Source of the DNA: Methylobacterium terricola
Lineage (GTDB): Bacteria; Pseudomonadota; Alphaproteobacteria; Rhizobiales; Beijerinckiaceae
Assembly (NCBI RefSeq): GCF_006151805.1
Contig: NZ_VDDA01000008.1
Location: forward strand, 1 to 64,000
Length of the DNA stretch: 64,000 nucleotides
Direction of reading: 5' to 3'
Shown one piece after another: positions 44,462 to 52,022 of the stretch; position 1 is the stretch's first letter; each line of letters opens with the position of its first letter. The position numbers and the translations under genes are program-made. Under the pieces are notes generated by a model. The model was not told the DNA's origin, did not search any database, and saw nothing but the letters and a program-made list of their open reading frames with translations.

Positions 44462-45085
44462 ATGGATCCGACGTCGCCTGAGCCGCTGGGTCCGCGGGAC
44501 GCTCTCGACGATACCCTCGACACGCTCGCGATGGGTGAACGCATCCGCAGCCTGCGCCTGCGCGCCGGCTTGTCGACCTCGGAGCTCGCGATCAGGGCGG
44601 GATTGTCGGCCGGGGTGATCAGCCAGATCGAGCGAGGCCTCGGCAATCCGAGCCTCAAGACCCTGGAGCGCCTGCGTATCGCGCTCGGGGTTTCGCTCAC
44701 GACGCTCATTGAGGGTACGCCGGCCCGGAGTACCGACCCCGTCTTCGTCCGCCGCCTCGCCGCCCGGCCCCATCTCATCGTGGGTCCCTTGGCCATCCAC
44801 AAGGCGATCCTGTCGCCCGCGGCCACCGAAGGGCTGCGCCTGCTGCTCGTGACCATGCCGAGCGGGGCACGCATCGACGAGGTGATTCGCGAGGAGGGGC
44901 AGAAGGCCGGGCTGGTGCTGCGCGGGCGGATCCATCTCACGGTCGGTGCCGACAGCTGTGTCCTGAACGAGGGCGACAGTTTTCAGTTCTCCGCCGCCCT
45001 GCCACACGTTCTGTGGAACGATGGTCCGCGACCGGCGGAGCTCGTCTGGATCATGGCCGGACCGGCATTTGCCACGCCGGAGTGA
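44462..45085 (+). CDS. XRE-family transcriptional regulator with C-terminal cupin
   Basis: 207 residues from the ATG behind GAAGGA; an in-frame GTG at 44450 is possible. Residues ~25-80 are a Cro/C1 helix-turn-helix: RIRSLRLRAGLSTSELAIRA then AGVISQIERGLGNPSLKTL. Residues ~115-205 form a cupin barrel that binds the effector (RGRIHLTVGADSCVLNEGDS, FSAALPHVLWN). This is the PuuR arrangement. It likely controls the adjacent amine oxidase gene and responds to its substrate. Confidence 0.9.
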   Translation: MDPTSPEPLGPRDALDDTLDTLAMGERIRSLRLRAGLSTSELAIRAGLSAGVISQIERGLGNPSLKTLERLRIALGVSLTTLIEGTPARSTDPVFVRRLAARPHLIVGPLAIHKAILSPAATEGLRLLLVTMPSGARIDEVIREEGQKAGLVLRGRIHLTVGADSCVLNEGDSFQFSAALPHVLWNDGPRPAELVWIMAGPAFATPE

Positions 45086-45440
45086 CCGGTCCTCTCCCGA
45101 ACCGGATCGCCGCCACCATCCGTTGAAGCGGTTGTGGATGGTGTCGGGGGAGACCCCCTACCCGCTCGGACTGTCCGTCCAGCGACGACCGGACGTGGAT
45201 GACGTGCAGGATGCCCGCGCGGCGCCTGCGGTCACCCTTGCGATGCGCGCCAAGCGGGTGGTCGGCCTGACCGGCGTGATCGCCTGCCCTTGCCCGTCCG
45301 ACAGCCGGGACAGCTCTCCCGTTGCCTCCATCATCAGGGAGAGGGTGTCGCATCATATCACTCTCACCGTCGTGAAATTTCGAATATATTCAACCTCAAG
45401 GCAGCGATATGACTATGAATATACGGAAGATTCTGGCGTC
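45086..45440. other. Intergenic region between convergent genes with transposase debris
   Basis: 355 bases between the XRE-cupin stop and the epimerase stop. The first part contains an IS5-type remnant (45107-45243). The last ~100 bases, 45350-45450, are AT-rich and lack a strong hairpin. No intact gene is present. Confidence 0.6.
45107..45243 (-). pseudogene. IS5-family transposase, frameshifted N-terminal scrap
   Basis: In the - strand one frame gives GDRRRRAGILHVIHVRSSLD (45154-45243); after a frameshift another frame gives SPDTIHNRFNGWWRRSG (45107-45151). Together they follow the IS5-family pattern DDRRV..GI.HVL..G...YGP.T.YNRFNRW.R. Both halves are short and out of register, so only decayed sequence remains. 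No terminal repeats were found. Confidence 0.5.
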
Positions 45441-46448
45441 TTAATATTGCAATTTTCCAGCACGCCCTTGCCAGTCAAGGTAATCGCCGGCCTGTGCCTC
45501 CAGGTTGGCGCCCGGTCGGAAGCCCGTATCGGCCGCGATGCGGTCGGTCGCCAAGGCGGCACGATCCTGCGCGAGATTGTAGCGGATCTCCGATGCCTCG
45601 CCCTCTCGCGCCACGCGCCAGTCGACGAGCAGTCCCGCCCGCTCGAGCGCGACGCACCATTGGGGCAGATCGCTCACGCGGCCAGCCCCGAGGTTGTAGA
45701 GCCTGTGGGTGAGGGTCTCGCTGTGCAGAAGCGCGACGAGGCCGGCGCCGACATCCCGCGAATAGAGCCAGTCCGCCCGCATCGGACGCGGCAGGACGAC
45801 CGGCCGGCCGGCGCGGGCGGCGGCGAGGATCTGGCGGTGCGGACTCATCGCGTCGCGCAGGCCGGTGGCGTATTCCCACGGCCCGAAGACCGGCCCGAGA
45901 CGGACGACCCTCGTGTCCAGCCCGTGCAAGGCGCCCAGCCGCAAGGCCGTCTGCTCGGCGGCGAGCTTGGAGATGCCGTAGAGCGTCGCCGGCGCAGGCG
46001 CCGAGCCCGCCTCCTCGTAGAGGCCCGAGGCGGCGGGCGGGGAGAAGCCGTAGACGGCGACCGAACTGAGGACGACGACCCGTGCAAGGCCGGCCGCCGC
46101 AGCGCGCTCGACGGCGTTGACCGTGCCGCCGATATTGACGTCGAGGATGGTGCGGGCCTCGCGCAGCTCCCGCTCCGGCCCCGGCGTGATCGCGGCGGCA
46201 TGGACGAGACGGGTGGCCCCGCTCAGGGCGAGTGCGGAATCCACGTCGTCGGCCGAACGGACATCGCCCGTGACGACGCGCAGGCGGTCGCCGGCGAGCC
46301 GATCGGCCAGCGCGGGAGGCGGTGCCGCGGCGGAGAAGAGGCAGACCTCCGCACCATCCGCCAGCAGCTTCTCCGCGAGGGCAAGGCCGACGAAGCCGCT
46401 GCCGCCGGTGATCAGGACCTTCATGGCCGGGGCTGTGCTGCACGACAT
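45441..46448 (-). CDS. NAD-dependent epimerase/dehydratase family protein
   Basis: 335 residues from the ATG at 46448, preceded by GGAAAGGA; a later ATG at 46424 lacks such a site. Extended-SDR cofactor motif TGGSGFVG at 14-21 and active-site Y157/K161 in YGISK, with S128/S129. RADWLYSRDVG is the conserved region of UDP-sugar epimerase-like enzymes. It is the last gene behind two amino-acid-type permeases, 21 bases apart, so probably works on the imported compound or a nucleotide sugar. The substrate is not identified. Confidence 0.9.
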   Translation of the reverse strand: MSCSTAPAMKVLITGGSGFVGLALAEKLLADGAEVCLFSAAAPPPALADRLAGDRLRVVTGDVRSADDVDSALALSGATRLVHAAAITPGPERELREARTILDVNIGGTVNAVERAAAAGLARVVVLSSVAVYGFSPPAASGLYEEAGSAPAPATLYGISKLAAEQTALRLGALHGLDTRVVRLGPVFGPWEYATGLRDAMSPHRQILAAARAGRPVVLPRPMRADWLYSRDVGAGLVALLHSETLTHRLYNLGAGRVSDLPQWCVALERAGLLVDWRVAREGEASEIRYNLAQDRAALATDRIAADTGFRPGANLEAQAGDYLDWQGRAGKLQY

Positions 46449-46469
46449 GCTCGCGATCCTTTCCCCGCC

Positions 46470-47144
46470 TCAGCGCTGCATCTGCGCGCGCCGCTCCAGC
46501 ACCGCCACCCAGCGTGCGAAGGGCCAGAGCAGCACGACGTAGAGGGCCGCCGCCGCCATCAGCGGCGTCGGATTGTAGGTCTGCTCCTGGGCGACGCGGG
46601 CCGAGCGCAGCAGTTCCGGCAGCGCGACGAGCGCCGCGATGGAGGTCGTCTTGACCAGTTCGAGCGAGTTGCTGGCGAAAGGGGCCAGCGCCTTGCGCAG
46701 CGCCTGAGGCAGGACGATGAGAGCGATCACCTGCCAGTCGCGCAGGCCGAGCGACCGGCCCGCCTCCCGCTGTCCCTTGGGGATGGATTCGATGCCGGCG
46801 CGAAAAATCTCGCCGTAATATCCGGAATTGTTGAGGGCGATCGCCAGGACCGCCGCGGTGAAACCTCCCAGCTTGAGGCCGAGCAGCGGCAGACCGTAGA
46901 AGATCAGCACGAGCAGCACCACGACCGGAAAGGCGCGCACGAGATCGATGTAGCAGATCAGCGCGACGTTGAGGATCCGAACATGGAAGGAATACGCCAC
47001 CGCGAGGGCCAATCCCCACAGGATCGAGAGCGGCAGGGCGACGACCGCGAGCAGGAGGGTCAGTTGCAATCCCTGCAACAGCAGCGGGTAGACCTGAAGC
47101 AGAGAGTCGAGGTTGAAAAAATTTTCGACGAAGAGTTCGATCAT
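46470..47144 (-). CDS. Polar amino-acid ABC transporter permease (HisM/GltK type)
   Basis: 224 residues, about five membrane segments. The EAA-type loop REAGRSLGLRDWQVIALIVLP is present. Partner of the permease at 47155; ten bases separate them. The expected ATP-binding gene of this importer is missing from the neighbourhood, which runs binding protein, permease, permease, epimerase. The nearest amino-acid-class ATPase in the window is fused to another permease at 9130. Confidence 0.92.
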   Translation of the reverse strand: MIELFVENFFNLDSLLQVYPLLLQGLQLTLLLAVVALPLSILWGLALAVAYSFHVRILNVALICYIDLVRAFPVVVLLVLIFYGLPLLGLKLGGFTAAVLAIALNNSGYYGEIFRAGIESIPKGQREAGRSLGLRDWQVIALIVLPQALRKALAPFASNSLELVKTTSIAALVALPELLRSARVAQEQTYNPTPLMAAAALYVVLLWPFARWVAVLERRAQMQR

Positions 47145-47154
47145 GTCTCCGTCC

Positions 47155-47826
47155 TCAATGCCCCGGTCCGAACCGCGTCTCGACCACGCGGCTGAGTGCG
47201 ACGAGGGGGATGAACAGCGCCAGGTAGAAGAGCGCCGCCAGAGTCAGCGGCGACGGGTTGGCGACGATCGCCATGACGCTCTGAGCCTGGCCGAGCGTTT
47301 CCGGCAGGGAGACGGCGGTTCCCAGCGCGGTGCCTTTGCCGATGGCGATCGCCCGGTTGGTCAGCATCGGCAGGGCCAAGCGGATCGCCTGGGGGAGGAC
47401 GACCAGCGTCAGCACATGGCGCGGCCGCAATCCGAGCGCGCGGGCCGCGTCGCTCTGACCCCGTGGTACGGCGAGCATCGCCGACCAGAAGATCTCCGCC
47501 GCGAAGGCCGACAGGATCATGCCCAGTGCCAAGACCATCGTGACGAAGGGCGACAGCGCGAGCCCGGCATAGGGCAGGCTGAAATACATGACGATGATGA
47601 CGACGAGTTGTGGCAGCGTCCGGAAGGCATCGATGTAGACCACGATCAGCAGATCGACCGCGCGGATGCGCTGCGTCCTCAGCACGGCCAGTCCGAGGCC
47701 GACCGAGAGCCCGGACACGATCACCAGCAGGGTGACCAGCACGGTGATGCCGAATCCCCGCAGCACGGCGGGAAAGGCCTCCGCCATGACGTGCAAATTG
47801 AAGTAGTTGTCGACGATCCGGTCCAT
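47155..47826 (-). CDS. Polar amino-acid ABC transporter permease (HisQ/GltJ type)
   Basis: 223 residues, membrane segments begin at FPAVLRGFGITVLVTLLVIV. Loop SDAARALGLRPRHVLTLVVLP is the EAA-type ATPase contact. Forms a heterodimer with the permease downstream. It follows the binding-protein gene by ~205 bases that hold a tandem 14-base repeat array. Confidence 0.92.
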   Translation of the reverse strand: MDRIVDNYFNLHVMAEAFPAVLRGFGITVLVTLLVIVSGLSVGLGLAVLRTQRIRAVDLLIVVYIDAFRTLPQLVVIIVMYFSLPYAGLALSPFVTMVLALGMILSAFAAEIFWSAMLAVPRGQSDAARALGLRPRHVLTLVVLPQAIRLALPMLTNRAIAIGKGTALGTAVSLPETLGQAQSVMAIVANPSPLTLAALFYLALFIPLVALSRVVETRFGPGH

Positions 47827-47961
47827 GGCTGCACTCGGACAAGCCGGGAGAGGAGACCCCTGGGCCTCGATTCCGACGGCGCTGAAGGCTTGGCCGTCTC
47901 CGGCCGGATGTAGAGGACGGAGGGGTTACGACTCAGGGGCAGACGTGCCGCTCGCGGCGAG

Positions 47962-48045
47962 TCACTTGCAGGGATTCTCTTGCAGAAATTCACCTGCAAG
48001 ACGTCACTTGCAAGGAATCACCTGCAAGGAATCACTTGCAGGCTG
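47962..48045 (-). repeat. Six tandem 14-base repeats spanning a gene's stop codon
   Basis: Six head-to-tail 14-base units occupy 47962-48045 on the + strand (TCACTTGCAGGGAT, TCTCTTGCAGAAAT, TCACCTGCAAGACG, TCACTTGCAAGGAA, TCACCTGCAAGGAA, TCACTTGCAGGCTG). The rightmost unit contains the last codons and the stop of the binding-protein gene (...PACK*); the other five are 3' untranslated sequence. The period is not a multiple of three, so copies do not extend the protein. It looks like slippage copying of the gene's last 14 bases. Confidence 0.85.
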
Positions 48046-48895
48046 GAGCGTGCGGTGTCGGATCGTAGTTCTTGAAACCTGGCGCACCGTAGCCGGGATA
48101 GACGATGTCGATCGACGTTCCCTTCTCGGGCGCGGTGCCGTACCACTTCTCGTACAGTTTCGCGAGCCAGCCCTCGGCCTTCAGGCATTCGATCACGGCT
48201 TCGACCTTGTCGCGATACGCAACGCTCTCAAGCCGGAAAGCATAGCCGAAGTTGCGGCCGTTGAAGTCCTTGAAGGCGACGGTGAGCGCCTTGTTGCGGC
48301 TGGCGGCATAGACGGTGGTCGGGATCTCGTTCAGCGCGGCGAAGGAGCGCCGCGTGATCACCGACTGCACGGTATCGGGGAAGCTGTCGTAGCGTTGCAC
48401 CTCGAAGCCGTATGCCTCCGCGTTCGCGGTGGCCCAGGTGTCGGAGATCGTGCCGCGATTGACCGAGACTGCCTTGCCCTTGAGATCCTCGAACCCTTTC
48501 ATCGTCTCGCCGGCACGCGTCAGGAAGCCGTTTCCGGTGGCGAAGAAGGGTTCGGTGAACAGCATGCGCTCGGCCCTCTCCGCCGTGATGTTCAGCGGGT
48601 TCACCGTGAACTCGATGCGCTTGGCGAAGAGCGCGGCGAACAGCCCGGAGAACGGCACGTCGACGATCTCGACGCCGGGACGCCCGAGCCGTTTGGCGAT
48701 CTCGACGATGAGGTCGTTGCCGAAGCCCTCGGGTCCGCTGGCGCCACGCATGATCCACGGCGCAACGCCGAAATCGGTCCCGACGACGAGCGTCTTGCCG
48801 CCCGGGTGATCCGCCTCCTGCGCCCCGGCGGGCAGGGCGACGAGGCCGAGCACGATCGCAGCCGCCGCGACCCGGCGGCAAAGATGTCCGATCAT
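48032..48895 (-). CDS. Amino-acid ABC transporter substrate-binding protein
   Basis: 287 residues from the ATG at 48895, behind AAGGGGATC; the frame is open upstream without homologous content. Signal peptide RRVAAAAIVLGLVALPAGAQ, then a family-3 binding fold (LVVGTDFGVAPWIMRG, GFGNDLIVEIAKRLG, EFTVNPLNITAERAERMLFT, KGKAVSVNRGT). Periplasmic receptor for the two permeases downstream. The C terminus ends inside the first unit of a 14-base repeat array. In the ureide operon context the ligand could be allantoin-like or a polar amino acid. Confidence 0.9.
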   Translation of the reverse strand: MIGHLCRRVAAAAIVLGLVALPAGAQEADHPGGKTLVVGTDFGVAPWIMRGASGPEGFGNDLIVEIAKRLGRPGVEIVDVPFSGLFAALFAKRIEFTVNPLNITAERAERMLFTEPFFATGNGFLTRAGETMKGFEDLKGKAVSVNRGTISDTWATANAEAYGFEVQRYDSFPDTVQSVITRRSFAALNEIPTTVYAASRNKALTVAFKDFNGRNFGYAFRLESVAYRDKVEAVIECLKAEGWLAKLYEKWYGTAPEKGTSIDIVYPGYGAPGFKNYDPTPHAPACK

Positions 48896-48946
48896 CGGTG
48901 ATCCCCTTGTTTCGATGGTGCGTTGACGATCCGTCTCATACCCTCG

Positions 48947-48978
48947 CGCCTTGGCATCGACACATCGATGCCAAGGCG
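48947..48978. promoter_or_regulatory. Perfect 14-base inverted repeat ahead of the binding-protein gene
   Basis: CGCCTTGGCATCGA and TCGATGCCAAGGCG separated by CACA. It lies between the allantoinase stop (49055) and the binding-protein start (48895) and is not followed by a T-run. It could be an operator for the importer, or a strong intercistronic hairpin. Confidence 0.55.
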
Positions 48979-49054
48979 TCCGGCGCATCGGCGCCGGCGC
49001 CCGTTCGGGCTTGCCGTGCGCCGTCGAACGGATCCGTTCAAAGGCGCGGCAGTC

Positions 49055-49963
49055 TCAGACGGCAGGCGGATGCCTCTCCCGCCAGTGGCGGGCGATCTCG
49101 ACGCGCCGACAGACCCAGACATCCTCGTGCCGCAGCACGTGATCGAGGAAGCGTTCGAGCCCGGCGGCCCGCCCGGGATGGCCGGCGATCCGCAGATGCA
49201 GGCCGACGGACATCATCCGCGGCTGCTGCGCACCCTCGCGATGCAGCATGTCGAAACTGTCCCGCAGGCTCTCGAAGAAGTCGTTTGCCGTCGCGGCGTG
49301 GCCGGTGATGAACTTGGCGTCGTTGTTGACGAGGCTATAGGGCAGGACGAGGTGATTCTGCCCCGAGACCTGCGTCCAGTATGGGATTTCGTCGTTATAC
49401 GCGTCGGAATCATAGAGAAAGGAGCCATTCTCGACGAGGAGCCGCCGCGTGTTGACGCTTGGTCCGTAGCGGCAGTACCAGCCGGCCGGTCCCTGCCCCA
49501 CCGTGCGCTTCAGGCTCTCGACGGTGCGCGCGATCCTCTCCCGCTCCTCCTGCTCGCTCAGGGTCTGGTGGCGCTCCCAGCGCCAGCCATGGGCGCAGAT
49601 ATCGTAGTCGCGCGCCACGATCTCGGCGCAGATGCCCGGGTTGCGCTCCAGGGCGAGCGCGCAGGCGAAGATCGTCGCCGGCAGGCCGCGCTCGGCCAGC
49701 AGGCGGTTGATGCGCCAGAACCCGACGCGGCTGCCGTACTCGAACATCGACTCGGCCGCGAGGTCGCGTCCGTCGAAGCCGCCGCCGCCCTCGGTGAGAC
49801 GCGTCTCGCTGACGCCGTCCCCATCCGGGAAGGAGGCCTCGGAGCCCTCCTCGACATTGATGGCGATGGTGAGCGCGAGCCGGGCGCCATGCGGCCAGTG
49901 CGGATGGGGCGGCGCGGCGCCATAGCCGACGAAGTCGCGCGTGAGATGGGTATCCCGGCTCAT
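49055..49963 (-). CDS. puuE: Allantoinase, PuuE type (polysaccharide-deacetylase fold)
   Basis: 302 residues from the ATG at 49963 behind CAGGAGAC. N terminus LTRDFVGYGAAPPHPHWPHG, then NVEEGSE, ESMFEYGSRVGFWRI, DICAHGWRWERHQ and FLYDSDAYNDEIPYW are the PuuE signatures. The NodB-like barrel opens the allantoin ring without the metal site of amidohydrolase-type allantoinases. Its ATGA overlap with ureidoglycolate lyase is strong support for a role in ureide breakdown. A different NodB-type amide hydrolase is the remaining alternative. Confidence 0.85.
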   Translation of the reverse strand: MSRDTHLTRDFVGYGAAPPHPHWPHGARLALTIAINVEEGSEASFPDGDGVSETRLTEGGGGFDGRDLAAESMFEYGSRVGFWRINRLLAERGLPATIFACALALERNPGICAEIVARDYDICAHGWRWERHQTLSEQEERERIARTVESLKRTVGQGPAGWYCRYGPSVNTRRLLVENGSFLYDSDAYNDEIPYWTQVSGQNHLVLPYSLVNNDAKFITGHAATANDFFESLRDSFDMLHREGAQQPRMMSVGLHLRIAGHPGRAAGLERFLDHVLRHEDVWVCRRVEIARHWRERHPPAV

Positions 49964-50493
49964 CGATCGTCTCCTGGTGCTGTCGCCCGCGGCGGGCGGA
50001 CGACGACGGGACGCGCGAGATCGAGGAAGACATCGTCGTCGTCGCGGCCGGTCCTGTGCATCAGCACGGCGAACTGCGCCGGTCCGTCGAGGATCGTCAT
50101 GCCGTGATGCCAGACGTCCCGCCGATAGGTGACGCCCTGGCCCGGTCCGGCGAGGAAGGCGCGCAGCGTCCGGGGGTCGGGACAGCCGCGATCGTCGCTC
50201 TGCGCCACGATGGCAAGGTAGCGCGCGCCTGTCAGCGGCAGGAAGGTCTGCGCCGAGAACGGGTGCCGTTCGAACAGCGTCACCGTCAGAGGGAGCGTAC
50301 CGACATCGTCCACGCGCGACACCCAGAAACTCGCCTGCCCCGCCTCGGGCGTGTGGTCGTGGACCTGCGGGAAGAACCGGCGCCGCGCGTCCCCCGCGTG
50401 AGCGATGACGTCGCCGAAGGGCTCGAACGACGATGCCGTCAGCGGCTCGACCCCGACGGCAAGCATCGGTTCCGTCTCGGCCGGCCTGGTCAT
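49960..50493 (-). CDS. allA: Ureidoglycolate lyase
   Basis: 177 residues, the AllA length. Motifs FEPFGDVIA, TLFERHPFSAQTFLPL and VTYRRDVWHHGM match the cupin-like AllA family that releases urea from ureidoglycolate, giving glyoxylate. It overlaps by four bases both the GntR gene upstream and the allantoinase gene downstream, making one transcription unit. The intermediate steps (allantoate hydrolysis) are not encoded in this block, so another locus must supply them. Confidence 0.87.
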   Translation of the reverse strand: MTRPAETEPMLAVGVEPLTASSFEPFGDVIAHAGDARRRFFPQVHDHTPEAGQASFWVSRVDDVGTLPLTVTLFERHPFSAQTFLPLTGARYLAIVAQSDDRGCPDPRTLRAFLAGPGQGVTYRRDVWHHGMTILDGPAQFAVLMHRTGRDDDDVFLDLARPVVVRPPRATAPGDDR

Positions 50494-51185
50494 CGCCCGA
50501 TCCCGAAGGTGCCGAGGAAGGCGGCACGGCTGTTGCCGAGATGGATTGCCATCGCCTGTCGGGCCTCCGCAGGGTCACCGCGCACCAGGGCGTCGAGAAT
50601 CGCGACATGCTCCGCCCTCGCCGTCTCAAACCGGCCCGACACCTCTTCGAGAGGCGACATGTGGATGCGCCGGCGGGCATCGGTCACGATCCTGGCCAGG
50701 GACTGGTTGCCGCAATGCTCGACGACGAGGTCATGGATGCGGTCGCCGAGTTGCCAGGCGAGCAAGCCGGAAGCCTCGGGATCGAGATCGACGAGCCGGC
50801 GGCGCAGGCCGATCGCCATATCGAGCGCGACGCGGCCGGCGGCCTGCGCCGCGGCTTCCGGCTCCAGCAACTGGCGGACGGCCAGCAGTTCCAGCACCTC
50901 GCCGGCGCCGACCTCACACACGGCGAGCGAGCCGTTGGGCAGACGCTCGAGATAGCCCTCCCCGAGCAGGCGGCTCAGCGCGTTGCGCAGCGGCGTGCGG
51001 GATACCGACATGGCGTCCGCCAAACCGCGCTCATCCATCTGCCGTCCCGGCCGGTACTCGCGCCGCTCGATCCCCTGCAGCAGGCGCAGATAGACCTGGG
51101 TCGTGATGCCGCCCTCGGCGGGCGGCAGCGGCACGATGTTGCTCAGTACAGGCTCATCGGCGGCCATGAGAATTGATGGCTCCAT
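50490..51185 (-). CDS. GntR-family (FCD) transcriptional regulator of the ureide operon
   Basis: 231 residues from the ATG at 51185; an ATG at 51167 with GGAG twelve bases upstream is an alternative. Helix-turn-helix RLLQGIERREYRPGRQMDER then GLADAMSVSRTPLRNAL, followed by the wing LERLPNGSLAV. The FCD domain has the usual all-helical acidic/histidine effector site (NQSLARIV, ETARAEHVAI, HLGNSRAAF). Its stop overlaps allA, so it is the first gene of the operon and probably autoregulated. A TGGTATCCCA motif sits four bases upstream of the start, with a second copy 127 bases further. Confidence 0.9.
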   Translation of the reverse strand: MEPSILMAADEPVLSNIVPLPPAEGGITTQVYLRLLQGIERREYRPGRQMDERGLADAMSVSRTPLRNALSRLLGEGYLERLPNGSLAVCEVGAGEVLELLAVRQLLEPEAAAQAAGRVALDMAIGLRRRLVDLDPEASGLLAWQLGDRIHDLVVEHCGNQSLARIVTDARRRIHMSPLEEVSGRFETARAEHVAILDALVRGDPAEARQAMAIHLGNSRAAFLGTFGIGR

Positions 51186-51188
51186 GTC

Positions 51189-51198
51189 TGGTATCCCA
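51189..51198. promoter_or_regulatory. GntR operator-like motif, copy 1
   Basis: TGGTATCCCA has inverted ends (TGG/CCA) and differs from the FadR-subfamily pattern T.GT...AC.A at one position. It is directly next to the GntR start codon. Confidence 0.4.
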
Positions 51199-51315
51199 AA
51201 CCTAAGCGATCGATGAGCAGCCGTAAATACCATCAATTCAAGATGTTCGTGCTTTTCGGGGATTCGCTCAAAATATATACAGCATACGCACATCATTTTA
51301 CCAATACGGCGATTT

Positions 51316-51325
51316 TGGTATCCCA
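51316..51325. promoter_or_regulatory. GntR operator-like motif, copy 2
   Basis: A second TGGTATCCCA, in the same orientation and 127 bases from copy 1. Between the two lies AT-rich sequence (about 51240-51310) that probably carries the promoter of the -strand operon. Confidence 0.4.
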
Positions 51326-52022
51326 TCTGGTCAGACGGATGGCGTCATGATCGGGAGGGACGTCAGCGGTCAGCGGAGGGCTTCCGCACCCTGCTGACGA
51401 TCCTTCATCAGGCGGCTGGATCTTGTGTCTCGGCTCTGGAGCGAGGGCCTGCGGCTCGACAAGGGAGGCAGTCGCGATGATGCCCTGGCCGCCTGGACCA
51501 TCCGAATACGGCGCGGGATGCCGTCGAGCAGCTCCCAAGCACGGGCGTGCGTATTTGAGTGAAGAGCATGTTTGACGGACTGGCGGGATCGATCCCGCCC
51601 ACACCCTCGTCCTGAAGCGGTGGCTGGGGCTTGGCGCCAGCTGGAAGAGGCGTACCGATCCACCGACGACGCGCACGTGACCCACTCGGCCTCCCGACCC
51701 GCCGGGCGATCGGGTGGGATCCCAGACGTACCGAGCAGAGGTCCCGGGGCCGATCCGGACGCGCTGACGGGACGGCCGGGATACGATGGCCGGTCCGACC
51801 TTCTCGGGGGTGCGCCTTCGCCCGCGACGGTGCGCGCTGCGGCTGGATCCCCGCGGGCAGCGCTGACCGGCCTGTCGCACTCCCGCGATGACGAGCGCGA
51901 TCCCGTGCCCGGTCCCCGGTCCTCGCAGGATGGCGGCCCGCGCGGCAGGCTTCGTGGCCCTGGCGTGAGCGGAGCGCAAAGCCCTGGACGAGGGCCGGCG
52001 CGGGGCAACCCGGGCGGCCGCG
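51326..52022. other. Long gene-free interval, about 700 bases
   Basis: Neither strand gives a frame with recognisable family content; arginine/proline/serine-rich shadow frames dominate. A stem-capable GTCAGC..GCTGAC pair is at 51369-51398. The interval separates the ureide operon from the amidase/deacetylase operon, both on the - strand, and may be decayed coding sequence. Confidence 0.55.
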
